Part shown: positions 7,763-16,454 of the stretch, one piece after another | Layout of the letters: every line of letters begins with the position of its first letter | Numbering within the stretch: position 1 is the stretch's first letter | Assembly (NCBI GenBank): GCA_020073495.1 | Contig: JAIQFD010000001.1 | Span: 186,001 to 250,000, forward strand | Direction: 5' to 3' | Origin: Terriglobia bacterium | GTDB taxonomy: Bacteria; Acidobacteriota; Terriglobia; Terriglobales; Acidobacteriaceae | DNA length: 64,000 bases | Made by a program: the position numbers and the translations under genes | Notes under the pieces: generated by a model | What the model saw: the letters and a program-made list of their open reading frames with translations, nothing else | Database searches by the model: none | Told to the model about the DNA's origin: nothing

Positions 7763-9784
7763 ATGTCCGGAGGTTGTGCCCTATCGGCTGCCTGTAACGA
7801 GCGTCACGGCCGGCGTGGCTGGGGACTGTGGGTCGTACTCATACTCTCCTTTATATGGTTGATGCCCCACGCGCTGGCAGCGAAGACTCCCAAGGCGCCG
7901 GCCAACGCGGATTGCCTCGCCTGCCACACGGCGGAAGCGGGCCTGACCAAGGAGGTCAACGGCAAGCAGGTCAGCCTTGCCGTGGACGAGAAGAAGTTCA
8001 ACGCCTCCATCCACGGCCAGATGTTCAAGTGCGTGGATTGCCACAAGGACGTCAAGACGTCGCCGCACGAGAACACGCCGGCCAAGGTGTCGTGCGCGGA
8101 CTGCCATGCCGACGCGCAGAAGGCGTTCGACGGCAGCATGCACGCCGTGGTGGCCTCGACCGGCAAGATGAACGGCCGGACGCCGACCTGCACCTCCTGC
8201 CACGGCGGCGCGCACGAGATCCTGCCTCCGGGCGATGAGAATTCCAAGGTCAACCACAAGAACATCCCTGCCACCTGCGCCACCTGCCACAGCCAGAAGT
8301 TCGTGATGGACGAAGCGGGGCTCAGCTCCACCACGGTGGCGTCGTACAACGCGAGCGTGCACGGTAAGGCGGTGGCCGGCGGCAACGTGAATGCCGCGGT
8401 CTGCACCGACTGCCATAGCAGTCACGCCATCCTCGGGCCCGGCAACCCGAAATCGGCGATCTACAAGTTCAACGTGCCCGCCACCTGCGCCAAGTGCCAC
8501 GACAACGTGAAGACGGAGTTCGTGCAGAGCATCCACGGGCAGGCGCTGGCGCGCGGCAACTGGCAGGCGCCGGTATGCACCGACTGCCACGGCATCCACA
8601 GCATCAAGAAGCACACGGACCCGACCTCTTCGGTCGCGGCCGCCAATCTGGCGAAGGTGACCTGCTCAAGCTGCCACGAAGGCGTCCGCATGTCGGCGGA
8701 ATTCGGCGTCGAGTCACGCCGCGCGACCACGTACCTCCAGAGCTATCACGGACTGGCGTCGAAGCTGGGATCCACGGTGGTCGCCAACTGCGCCTCCTGC
8801 CACGGCGTTCACAATATCCTTCCTTCATCGGACCCGAAGTCCATGGTGAACAAGGCGAACCTGGTGAAGACCTGCGGCAAGTGCCATCCGGGCGCGAACC
8901 AGAAGTTCATCACCGGCACGGTGCACATCGACGTGCCGCTCTCGGCCGACATGGGCAGCACCGCGATCCGCTGGGTGCGGCGGTTTTACATTCCCCTGAT
9001 CCTGATGACCATCGGCGGCATGCTGCTGCACAACTTCCTGATCTGGCGGAAAAAGGCGATCGCCATCCGCAACAAGCAGCACCGGCCGATCGTGCGCCTG
9101 ACGCTCGACCAGCGCATTCAGCACGCGCTGCTGCTATCGAGCTTTATCACCCTGGTGATCACCGGCTTCGCGCTGGCGTATCCCGATTCCTGGCTGGGCC
9201 TGGTGGTCGGCGAAAGCTTCCGGCGCTGGGCGCACCGTATAGCCGCCGTGATAATGATGGCAGTCGGCGTTTACCACGCGTATTATCTTGCCGCTAAGGG
9301 CGAGGGACGGAAGGCGTTCCTGGACATGCTCCCGGTGTTCAAGGACGCCGCGGACATCCGCGACAACATGCGCTACTACCTGGGCCTCGGCGGCGGCAAG
9401 CCGGCATTCGCCCGCTTCACCTACGCCGAGAAGATGGAGTACTGGGCGCTGGCGTGGGGCTGGCTGATCATGTCGGCGACCGGCCTGATGGCGTGGTTCA
9501 AGGTGGGCGTCGGGGTGTTCTTGCCGCGCTGGTCGGTGGACGTGGCCCTGGCGGTGCATTTCTACGAGGCGGTGCTGGCCTCGCTGGCCATCGTCGTCTG
9601 GCACTTCTACCAGGTGATCGTCGATCCCGACGTCTATCCGCTCAACTGGGCGTTCTGGGACGGCAAGATGTCGGAGGAGCTGTACCACGAAGAACATTCG
9701 CTCGATGCGTTGCGCATGATGCAGGAACAAAACGGTGGACCAGCCGGGCCGCGTGAGGGCGAGGAAGTAACGGCAAAGAAATAG
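7763..9784 (+). CDS. 11-heme c-type cytochrome fused to b-type membrane domain
   Basis: 673 residues. After a signal/anchor segment (LWVVLILSFIWLMPHALA) come 11 CxxCH motifs (ADCLACH to TCGKCH) over about 350 residues. A hydrophobic C-terminal half with conserved His residues follows (DQRIQHALLL, RWAHRIAAVI, GVYHAYYL, AVHFYEAVLA, VVWHFYQV), like FdnI/HydC diheme b subunits. The architecture recalls Geobacter CbcL, an inner-membrane c/b chimera for low-potential extracellular respiration, though heme number and order need comparison. It parallels the split 19-heme and b-type pair immediately upstream. Likely a quinol-linked conduit between membrane and periplasm. ATG supported by GGGAG six bases upstream. 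Confidence 0.88.
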   Translation: MSGGCALSAACNERHGRRGWGLWVVLILSFIWLMPHALAAKTPKAPANADCLACHTAEAGLTKEVNGKQVSLAVDEKKFNASIHGQMFKCVDCHKDVKTSPHENTPAKVSCADCHADAQKAFDGSMHAVVASTGKMNGRTPTCTSCHGGAHEILPPGDENSKVNHKNIPATCATCHSQKFVMDEAGLSSTTVASYNASVHGKAVAGGNVNAAVCTDCHSSHAILGPGNPKSAIYKFNVPATCAKCHDNVKTEFVQSIHGQALARGNWQAPVCTDCHGIHSIKKHTDPTSSVAAANLAKVTCSSCHEGVRMSAEFGVESRRATTYLQSYHGLASKLGSTVVANCASCHGVHNILPSSDPKSMVNKANLVKTCGKCHPGANQKFITGTVHIDVPLSADMGSTAIRWVRRFYIPLILMTIGGMLLHNFLIWRKKAIAIRNKQHRPIVRLTLDQRIQHALLLSSFITLVITGFALAYPDSWLGLVVGESFRRWAHRIAAVIMMAVGVYHAYYLAAKGEGRKAFLDMLPVFKDAADIRDNMRYYLGLGGGKPAFARFTYAEKMEYWALAWGWLIMSATGLMAWFKVGVGVFLPRWSVDVALAVHFYEAVLASLAIVVWHFYQVIVDPDVYPLNWAFWDGKMSEELYHEEHSLDALRMMQEQNGGPAGPREGEEVTAKK

Positions 9785-9800
9785 CAGCGAGGAAGCAGCG

Positions 9801-9854
9801 CGGGATCACCTTCCGGCGCGCCGGCGGGCATTCCCCGAAAGGACACTGATCCCG
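9801..9854 (+). ncRNA. Leader stem upstream of NapC-like gene
   Basis: CGGGATCA (9801-9808) pairs with TGATCCCG (9847-9854), four bases before the ATG at 9858. The internal region contains the palindrome CCGGCGCGCCGG. It differs in sequence from the two upstream leader hairpins but occupies the same position. AAGGA of the likely ribosome-binding site lies inside the closed region, so folding could limit translation. Confidence 0.35.
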
Positions 9855-9857
9855 GAC

Positions 9858-11375
9858 ATGGTCGAGGACATCAAGCAGCGGGCCCCCGGACTCATCCGCA
9901 ATACTCTCAGTCTCGCCGGCGTGATCGTGGCACTGGTCGCGCTCGCGAACATGATCTTTTTGCTCCTGGTGGACGTCGTCAGCGAGCATCCACGCCCTTA
10001 CCTGGGAATCTTCGCCTACATGATCTTCCCCGGGATCCTGGGATTTGGCGCATTCCTGATCGCCGCCGGCTTGTTCCTGGAGCGCCGCCGCCGTAAGCGC
10101 CTGGCCCCGGGCGAAGAAGTGCACGCCCTGAAGATCGACTTCGGCAATCCTCGCCACCGCAACGCCTTCGTCTTCCTGAGCACGTTTCTTCTGGTCTTTC
10201 TGTTTTTGACCGCGGTGGGCAGCATGCGCGCCTACGAGTTCACCGACTCGGTGCAGTTCTGCGGACAGCTCTGCCACACGGTGATGAAGCCCGAGTTCAC
10301 CGCCTACCTGGCCTCGCCGCACGCGCGGGTGCGCTGCGTGGATTGCCACGTCGGCCCGGGCGCGACCTGGTACGTGAAGTCCAAGATGTCGGGCATGCGG
10401 CAGGTCTATTACACGATGCGCGGGACCTTTCCCCGTCCCATCCCCAGCCCGGTGGAGAACCTGCGCCCGGCGCAACAGACCTGCGAGCAGTGCCACTGGC
10501 CGGCCAAGTTCTACGGCGGGCAGTTCAAGGTCATCAACCACTTCGGCAGCGACGAGAAGAACACGCCGCGCCAGGTGCGCCTGCTGATCAAGACGGGCGG
10601 AGGCAGTCCCACCACGGGCACGGTCAGCGGCATCCACTGGCACATGAACATCGCCAACGAGGTCACCTACGTGGCCACCGACCGGCAGCGGCAGGTGATC
10701 CCCTACATCCGGGTGAAAGACCGCAACGGGCGCATCGAGGAGTACTTCGCGCGCGACGCGCAGCTCAAGCCGGAGGAGCTCGCCAAGAAAGAAGCGCGGC
10801 GCATGGATTGCGTGGACTGCCACAACCGTCCCACGCACATCTACATCCCGCCCGACCGCTCCGTGGACGACCTGCTGACCACGCACAAGGCCGATCCCAC
10901 GCTGCCCTTCTTCAAACAGCAGGCGGTCGCCGCCCTCACCCAGCCCTACAAGACCACGGATGAAGGCGTCACCGGCATCGCCAACGCGCTGACCAACTTC
11001 TACGAGACCAAGTATCCGGACGTGTACAAACAGAAGCAGGCCGCGGTGCAGGACGCGGTCGCGGCGGTGCAGAAGGTCTTCCAGACCAGCTTCTTCCCCG
11101 AGATGAAGCTGGATTGGCGCACCCACCCCAACAACATCGGGCACTTCTATTCCGCGGGCTGCTTCCGCTGCCACGACGGCAACCACGCGACCAAGAGCGG
11201 CAAGGTGCTGAGCAAGGACTGCCGTGCCTGCCACGAGATCATCAGCGAGACCGACGGCTCGGCTCCGGGGGTGGAAACGGCCGTCAACCCGGTGGAGTTC
11301 AAGCATCCCGGCGGCGATCTCGGCGACCTGACCCAGGTCAACTGCGCCGATTGCCACGGCGCGCAAGCGCAGTAA
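9858..11375 (+). CDS. NapC/NirT-like multiheme quinol dehydrogenase (7 hemes)
   Basis: 505 residues. Three hydrophobic segments in the first 120 residues are followed by one CX3CH motif (FCGQLCH) and six CxxCH motifs. The block MKPEFTAYLASPHARVRCVDCHVGPG with later CEQCHWP and CVDCHNRP is typical of the NapC/NirT/NrfH membrane-anchored quinol oxidases, here extended by about 200 periplasmic residues with three further hemes (CFRCH, CRACH, CADCH). It would pass electrons from menaquinol to the periplasmic cytochromes of the cluster. The last 20 codons (heme motif and stop) are repeated twice downstream. An intrinsic terminator follows at 11396. Confidence 0.9.
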   Translation: MVEDIKQRAPGLIRNTLSLAGVIVALVALANMIFLLLVDVVSEHPRPYLGIFAYMIFPGILGFGAFLIAAGLFLERRRRKRLAPGEEVHALKIDFGNPRHRNAFVFLSTFLLVFLFLTAVGSMRAYEFTDSVQFCGQLCHTVMKPEFTAYLASPHARVRCVDCHVGPGATWYVKSKMSGMRQVYYTMRGTFPRPIPSPVENLRPAQQTCEQCHWPAKFYGGQFKVINHFGSDEKNTPRQVRLLIKTGGGSPTTGTVSGIHWHMNIANEVTYVATDRQRQVIPYIRVKDRNGRIEEYFARDAQLKPEELAKKEARRMDCVDCHNRPTHIYIPPDRSVDDLLTTHKADPTLPFFKQQAVAALTQPYKTTDEGVTGIANALTNFYETKYPDVYKQKQAAVQDAVAAVQKVFQTSFFPEMKLDWRTHPNNIGHFYSAGCFRCHDGNHATKSGKVLSKDCRACHEIISETDGSAPGVETAVNPVEFKHPGGDLGDLTQVNCADCHGAQAQ

Positions 11376-11395
11376 GGACCTCCCCGAAACAAGTA

Positions 11396-11423
11396 GGCCG
11401 GGCGGAAACGTCCGGCCTTTTTT
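11396..11423 (+). terminator. Intrinsic terminator of the cytochrome cluster
   Basis: GGCCGGGCG and CGTCCGGCC form a 9-bp stem (one G-T pair) around a GAAA tetraloop, followed by TTTTTTG. It lies 21 bp after the stop codon of the NapC-like gene. Confidence 0.85.
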
Positions 11424-11781
11424 GTTTGCCTCTGCCCGCGCCGCGGTAGCGGCGACGGGAGTGCAGCCCGCCGCGGAAGCGGCGACGGACGGTCGCAAAG
11501 CCGTCGTCGCTGGCGCGACTTGTGTCGGGAAGGTCCGCGTTCCCGGCACTGCCCCTTCGACTGCGCTCAGGGCAGGCCGTGCCGGGCTGCAAACCCGTCG
11601 TCCCTTGCGGGACTTGCAATCCCCGACGCCGGGCTGAAAGCCCGGCACTACCTCAGGCCTCAGCGGCTAAAGCCGGGGCGTTTTTTCGCGATGAGGGCGG
11701 GGACCTCGGCGACCTGACCCAGGTCAACTGCGCGGATTGCCACGGCGCGCAGGCGCAGTAAGGACCTCCCCGAAACAAGTA

Positions 11782-11809
11782 GGCCGGGCGGAAACGTCCG
11801 GCCTTTTTT
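11782..11809 (+). terminator. Second copy of the cluster terminator
   Basis: Exact repeat of the 11396-11423 terminator, 386 bp downstream, following the second gene-tail copy. Confidence 0.8.
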
Positions 11810-12277
11810 GTTTGCCTCTGCCCGCGCCGCGGTAGCGGCGACGGGAGTGCAGCCCGCCACGAAAGTGGCGGGTATTCGGCCAAAACAGGCTCGAAGCCGC
11901 GGAAGCGGCGACGGACGGTCGCAAAGCCGTCGTCGCTGGCGCGACTTGTGTCGGGAAGGTCCGCGTTCCCGGCACTCTCGTGCCGGGCTGCAAGTCCGTC
12001 GTCCCTTGCGGGACTTGCAATCCCCGACGCCGGGCTGAAAGCCCGGCTCTACCTCCGTCCTGGACAAATGTGTACCGGGAGGAGGTAGAGCTTCAGCGCC
12101 GCGTCACCGCGCCTTTAAGAAAATGTGGCTTTAGCCACCGAGGGATGTCTACCCCGGAGCCTCAGCGGCTGAAGCCGGGGCGTATTTTCGCGACGCGGAC
12201 GGCGATCTCGGCGACATGACCCAGGTCAATTGCGCGGACTGCCACGGAGCGCAGGCGCAGTAAGTGTCAATGACATA

Positions 12278-12305
12278 GGCCGGGCGTCCCCGCCCGGTCT
12301 TTTTC
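12278..12305 (+). terminator. Terminator after third tail copy
   Basis: GGCCGGGCG - TCCC - CGCCCGGTC stem followed by TTTTTC. Similar outer stem to the first two terminators, but a different loop and flank, so the third tail copy has its own diverged 3' region. Confidence 0.75.
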
Positions 12306-12505
12306 TTCGCGTGTGGGGGAGAGAACTTAAGTGTGCACTTCAATGCCGGCTTCGTCGCGGTTCAATGAGAGCGGTCGTAGCGAGGCTCTTATCTAGACGT
12401 AGTTTCCGAGTAGCCGACCATTGGGTCAGAACCATCCCCGACGCGAACCTGCGGGTAAAAATATCGTTCGTTGGGCTGCTATGATGCCGATCATACGAGC
12501 GCAAG

Positions 12506-13657
12506 ATGAACCTGCACGATGCGAATCAAAAGGCGGAACAAATACTCGATCAAGAAAGGGTCGAGCCGACTGTCCGGTACGAGATGGCCCCAACCGAAAC
12601 AGTGATACAGGTCTTAGCCACTTTTGCCGGTCCTTTAAAAGAGCGCGGCAAACATCCTCGTACAATCCAGGAGCGCCCGGAACAATTCCAATTCAAGAGC
12701 ACAAATTTCGACCTTCTATGCGCAATACTGGATCAGGTGCCTAGTCAGAATAGACCAGCATTCGTTGCGTCCGTACGTTCGCGAATCTCGGATGCGCGGT
12801 CATATCGCCGCAGATATGTAGACGTGCTGGGGGCAGGATCCTGGAAGCTGTCGTCGTCCGAACTACCGCTTGTTGCGGAATTCCTTGTTCGTCGTGGCGA
12901 CAAGCAAGTGTTTATCCGAGCCCTCAGTGAAGCAGCCCCTGGCCCCGGCCTAACTCTGCTGCTGATGCAACTGGAAGAGATGATTGCTCTCAACTTCACA
13001 TTGTTTACCGACGAGGAGTATCAGCAGCTTCCAACAGCAATCGAGAGTATCAGGACAACTGTCGCAGGCCTGAGTAAGGGACCAAAACCGAGCTCCACTG
13101 TCGAGTCCAACACCCTCTTCCACGTCCGCAAGGAAATCCCTGAGCTGTGTGACTCCATATTGGAAGGATGCCGGAAAGCGAGATATCTGTATGTAATAAG
13201 CTCCTTGTTGCCAGGCATGAATCTGGAGGTAAACCAAGACAAAAGCAGGGTCCGCACCTTCCTGGAGAAGCTAGGCTTCGCGCAATTGCTCATTGAGTCG
13301 CTCGAAGAAGCGGAAAGGTTGTACCGCACGGCCGCCACTCCGTTTGAACTGAAGAGCGGTATGGGACATCTGCGCAGTTTCTTGGAACAGTTGCATTTGC
13401 AAGCGTGCGCATTAGCGCACAAGAAACTCGGGGGGTGTCTACCCTCGACATGGGGAGAGGCGCTGAAGTACCTTCGAGATCAGAACATTCTGACCGTAAA
13501 GGAAGAACAGTTCGCCAGTCAGTTCTACGCACTGATGAGCGACACCAGTGTGCATCCCCTTGTTGCCGAACGTGAGTATGCCCGGTTGATGCGAAACATG
13601 AGCATCGAATACGGTCTGCTACTACTCACTAAGTTGGACAAGTTGGGACTGAATTAG
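12506..13657 (+). CDS. Hypothetical protein in lower-G+C island
   Basis: 383 residues, mostly alpha-helical by composition, with no signal peptide or membrane segments. The C-terminal third (LLIESLEEAERLYRTA ... LHLQACALAHKKLGG ... SVHPLVAEREYARLMRNMSIEYGLL) is a helical bundle with conserved-looking Arg/His positions, somewhat reminiscent of HEPN-type domains. That is only a resemblance. Base composition is visibly more A+T-rich than neighbours, and it is flanked by REP arrays, which suggests acquisition. It faces a convergent gene for a phospholipase-D-like protein. A defence role is possible but unproven. Confidence 0.7.
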   Translation: MNLHDANQKAEQILDQERVEPTVRYEMAPTETVIQVLATFAGPLKERGKHPRTIQERPEQFQFKSTNFDLLCAILDQVPSQNRPAFVASVRSRISDARSYRRRYVDVLGAGSWKLSSSELPLVAEFLVRRGDKQVFIRALSEAAPGPGLTLLLMQLEEMIALNFTLFTDEEYQQLPTAIESIRTTVAGLSKGPKPSSTVESNTLFHVRKEIPELCDSILEGCRKARYLYVISSLLPGMNLEVNQDKSRVRTFLEKLGFAQLLIESLEEAERLYRTAATPFELKSGMGHLRSFLEQLHLQACALAHKKLGGCLPSTWGEALKYLRDQNILTVKEEQFASQFYALMSDTSVHPLVAEREYARLMRNMSIEYGLLLLTKLDKLGLN

Positions 13658-13790
13658 CTGTGTCTGCCCCGTAGCGATCATTCCTGCGTGACGCGCCGCT
13701 CCGAAATTTACCGGCCAGGTTCCAGTTCGCAGCTTGTCGACAATTTCGTCGAGGAAATCGCCTCAAGTAATTCGTTTCCGAGTCGGGTCA

Positions 13791-14813
13791 TTAGAGAAGA
13801 ATAGCTCCAGGCCAGAGACTGGCTAACTCAGACAGTATCCGGTCTCTGACGGAGTCACTTTTCCGATCAATCACCGTGGCTTTGGCGCCCAAATGGTTGA
13901 TAGAAGATCCAAGCTGATAACACACCGCACCATCCAAGATGATGAAGCGATCGTGAAAATGTGCAGCAACGCGTACTTCCAAGTTGCCTCTTTGTTGACG
14001 GAGCTTGTTATAGGCAGGTTTGAAATTTCCTTTGACGTGCTCCGTAATTACTTGAACGCCGATACTGGGATGGACCGCGGCAATAAGGTCGAGGACCTGT
14101 TCGTCTACATACGGATCAATGACGATGATCGCGGATCGTGCTTGTTGAAATATTCCTTGCAATGTGCGGAATGCAGTGTAGACCTGACCTTTGGAAATGA
14201 ACGCTTCGATTTCGGCATATTCAGCAAATGTTTTACCGTGGATCGCCGAAGCTCCGCGTTCCGTCAGCTTGACCCAATCATCTGGCACAGTGAGGTCCGT
14301 TCCCGTAGACGCAGTCAGCCGCAGCCTTATGAGTTCATCCCATGTCCAGATTAGAGAGTCTTTCTCGTCAGGCGTCAGGTCCACCTTCTGCCAGCGTTCG
14401 AAATCTCCCTGAGCGCCTTTGCCGATCGTGTTGTACTTGTTGGGCGTTCGACGGTTCTTTTGCTCTTCCGAAATGAATCTCAACAACAAGAATTTTAGAG
14501 CTTCCTCACCAAACGAAATTAGCCCAGAAGCTTCTATTGTCTCCAGAATCTTTGCGTCAAGCTTGGCGGTCAGTTCAATCGTGTACTTGCCAGTTGGGGT
14601 GACTGGATTGTCCCTTAGGTCTTCCAGAAGTTCCCGCGAAAGGTACAGATCGGCATTCCTGCCGCTCGGTCCGAGAAGCCGGAGACAATAAAGACTGCGG
14701 TCGGAATCATATCCGGTCTCCGAAATGGAAATTTCGGGGCTGACCGACTTTATCCTTCCATCGACAATGTTGAAGGCCGGTACCTCTAACGGTTCAATTG
14801 CCCTGAAGGCCAT
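13791..14813 (-). CDS. Phospholipase-D-like domain protein
   Basis: 340 residues. The N-terminal ~200 are unrecognised. The C-terminal ~130 form one PLD-like half-domain: AIIVIDPYVDEQVLDLI, then the HKD-variant HDRFIILDG (His287) followed by GSSINHLG. Only one such motif is present, so activity would require dimerisation, as in Nuc-type or BfiI-type enzymes; the Lys of H-x-K is Arg. Possible nuclease or phosphotransferase. It is lower in G+C than the surrounding genome and convergent with the 383-residue unknown gene, suggesting a two-gene accessory island. Confidence 0.75.
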   Translation of the reverse strand: MAFRAIEPLEVPAFNIVDGRIKSVSPEISISETGYDSDRSLYCLRLLGPSGRNADLYLSRELLEDLRDNPVTPTGKYTIELTAKLDAKILETIEASGLISFGEEALKFLLLRFISEEQKNRRTPNKYNTIGKGAQGDFERWQKVDLTPDEKDSLIWTWDELIRLRLTASTGTDLTVPDDWVKLTERGASAIHGKTFAEYAEIEAFISKGQVYTAFRTLQGIFQQARSAIIVIDPYVDEQVLDLIAAVHPSIGVQVITEHVKGNFKPAYNKLRQQRGNLEVRVAAHFHDRFIILDGAVCYQLGSSINHLGAKATVIDRKSDSVRDRILSELASLWPGAILL

Positions 14814-15296
14814 GCCGCCTCCTTACATTTGAGCGGTGCGGGAGGATAAGTGTAGCTCTTTGCCACGGGACAGGGGTGGTAGCGGGATCTTGGTCATTTG
14901 GCCTTCATTAAGGTTCTTCGCGCCCATCGTCGGCGGAGGCGTGGATGGTGAGGCCCCCAGCAGTTTCTGGTTTCTCGTTTCTAGTTTCTAGAACAAGACC
15001 GCCGTAGGTGGCGCGGGTGGAGTGTGCCGCCCCTAAAGGGGCTCAGATCCTTTTAAGAATGCATGTAAACCCCCGCCTAAAGGCGGGGGCCTTCCACCGG
15101 GGCGAGCTCACGCGCATGGTGACCCAGAGCTGCAAAGCGGCGTCGCGGACGCGACGTGTGCCGCCCCTAAAGGGGCTCAGATCCTTTTAAGAACGCATGT
15201 AAACCCCCGCCTGAAGGCGGGGGCTTCCACCGAGGCGAGCTCACGGGCATGGTTACCCAGAGGTGCTACTCGTCGGCTTGGGCGTGGATGGTGAGG
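14814..15296. repeat. REP-like repeat units and nuclease-tail remnants
   Basis: Contains repeat units at 15022-15129 and 15156-15262 (a third is at 15592-15699). Each is about 107 bp with two hairpins, GCCCCTAAAGGGGC and CCCCCGCCTAAAGGCGGGGG, and a constant end GGCGAGCTCACG-GCATGGT-ACCCAGAG. Remnants of the nuclease 3' end (GGCCTCACCATCCACGCC on the minus strand) lie at about 14938-14955 and 15263-15298. No credible gene is present. Confidence 0.8.
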
Positions 15297-15430
15297 CCCC
15301 TTCGGCTGACACCTCAGGGCAGGCTCCTTCGGCTGCAGCTCAGGGCAGGCCCCTTCGGCTTGCACCTCAGGGCAGGCTCCTTCGGCTTGCCGCTCAGGGC
15401 AGGCTCCTTCGGCTGGCAGCTCAGGGCAGG
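15297..15430. repeat. Five tandem 26-27 bp repeats
   Basis: Five units (27, 26, 27, 27 and 27 bp) of the form CTCCTTCGGCT..CA.CTCAGGGCAGG, the variable part being the 3-4 bases after GGCT. No spacers, so it is not a CRISPR array. A related single copy (CCCCTTCGACTGCGCTCAGGGCAGG) occurs near 11551. Confidence 0.85.
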
Positions 15431-15591
15431 CTATGCTGGGGCACCGATGATCAGGTCGATCTGAGCCGCGGCAGCGGCGACGGGTGTTCGTCCAAGCCGC
15501 CGTCGCTGACGCGACTGAGTGATGGGAGGAATCCTTTCCCCTCCCCGGCACGACGTGCCGGGTTGCAAATCCGTCGTCGCTGACGCGACTC

Positions 15592-15735
15592 GTGCCGCCC
15601 CTGAAGGGGCTCGATAAGATTTCGGTTGGGGGCTCCTAAACCCCCGCCTAAAGGCGGGGGCTTCCACCGAGGCGAGCTCACGGGCATGGTTACCCAGAGG
15701 TGCTACTCGTCGGCTTGGGCGTGGATGGTGAGGCC
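15592..15735. repeat. Third REP unit joined to the nuclease gene tail
   Basis: A 107-bp-type REP unit (15592-15699) runs directly into the 3' end of the PD-(D/E)XK gene (15700-15735). The same junction is present 437 bp upstream (15220-15298), nearly identical over about 77 bp. The duplicated segment therefore includes the gene's last ~11 codons. Confidence 0.8.
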
Positions 15736-16189
15736 GTGGTCGCGGGTGTCGTCTTCGGGGTCGCCGGTGATCAGGCTCCAGCGGTTGCGGTACTTCTCGT
15801 AGGGCCCGGGGCGGTCCGGCTGGTGAGGAAAGAAGTAGGGGTAGCCGTGTTGGGGGATGGCGCGAGCGGGCATGACGTACCAGATATCCATGGGCGCGAT
15901 GTAGATGGCAAAGATGTCCACCTCGCGGGCGCGATAGGCGCGGGTGGTGCGGCGGGCGCGGGCGTGATAAGCGCCGCCATGGATGGCGAAACAGGTCTTG
16001 ACCTGGACGCGCACCATCTTTCCTTCGTGCACGGTGACAATGAAATCGAAGGGTTGGTTGTCACCGTTGGGCTTGGCGACGGAGAGTCCGAGGGCGAGGG
16101 CCTTGGCCTGGAAGGCGATCTCGCCCCATTCTCCCTTTTCCTTGGTGTGGGAGAGCGGGGGTGGTTTGGGGGAAGATATCCATTTTCAT
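15703..16189 (-). pseudogene. PD-(D/E)XK endonuclease-like gene with 5' frameshift
   Basis: The main frame encodes WGEIAFQAKALALGLSV, then QPFDFIV and VRVQVKT, the D and Q-x-K of a PD-(D/E)XK nuclease core, and ends HGLTIHAQADE. This frame has no start codon: it runs upstream to Lys-Trp and a TGA. The expected start ATG AAA ATG GAT ATC lies in another frame at 16189, and removing one T near 16175 (GATATCTTCCCC) would join the two into MKMDI-SSPK. So there is a one-base insertion, natural or a sequencing error. Its 3' tail is duplicated nearby several times. Confidence 0.7.
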
Positions 16190-16239
16190 TTTAGGAGAAG
16201 AGTGGGGCAAGGGGATGTGATGGCGGTCACGGGCCTGCT

Positions 16240-16440
16240 CAGCCGTGCCTACGGCACTCGACGATCCCTTCGACGCCGACCCGCCGCTGAAGCGGCGGGC
16301 TACTCTCAATCGCTCCGCCGGGGCTCGGATGGCGGCGCGGCCCGGATATCCAGCGCTAAAGCGCGACCAGGGGAACGGTTTTGGCGGGGCTGAAGCCCCG
16401 CGCTTCCACCGGGCCGGGCTGAAAGGCGGGCACTACCTCA
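16240..16440. repeat. Cluster of REP-like hairpins
   Basis: Several palindromes with CTGAAG or CTAAAG loops: CCCGCCGCTGAAGCGGCGGG, GGGGCTGAAGCCCC and a degenerate GGGCTGAAAGGCGGGCACTACCTCAGG. The last matches the REP type seen at 11628 and 12026. No gene is visible. Confidence 0.7.
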
Positions 16441-16454
16441 GGACTCGGCAGGAT

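Larger units (their letters stand above)
11311..12263 (+). repeat. Three copies of the 3' tail of the NapC-like gene, with REP hairpins
   Basis: Tail copies at 11311-11375 (the real gene end), 11697-11761 and 12199-12263 each encode GDLGD(L/M)TQVNCADCHG-AQAQ and stop in the same place. Copies 1 and 2 are almost identical, 386 bp apart, and share the downstream terminator and REP block. Copy 3 is 502 bp further on and more diverged. Between copies lie REP-like palindromes such as GCCGGGCTGAAAGCCCGGC and near-copies of GCGGAAGCGGCGACGG. No start codon or signal peptide supports independent translation. This stretch (11376-12505) holds no other gene I can support. Confidence 0.85.

Noticed and set aside
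7793-7808. TGTAA-CGAGCG-TCACG near the 11-heme gene start
   Set aside because: Imperfect half-site and located inside the coding region after the start codon.
9642-11648. A ~670-codon antisense open frame over the NapC-like gene
   Set aside because: No start signal or motif; the plus-strand gene has heme motifs and membrane segments.
11522-11761. A 79-codon frame ending in the second heme-motif tail copy
   Set aside because: Upstream part is REP sequence with no signal peptide or ribosome-binding site; best seen as a duplicated gene tail.
15297-15430. CRISPR array
   Set aside because: Repeats are contiguous without spacers and no cas genes are present.
15700-16194. Plus-strand 164-codon frame over the nuclease locus
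   Set aside because: Gly/Val-rich shadow of the minus-strand PD-(D/E)XK frame, which carries the D and Q-x-K motif.
16216-16231. TGTGATGGCGGTCACG as another Crp/Fnr regulon site
   Set aside because: It fits the dyad well but lies upstream of a frameshifted nuclease gene, has no 22-bp partner, and shares its spacer with the 17288 site. It may be a duplicated fragment, so it was not counted.
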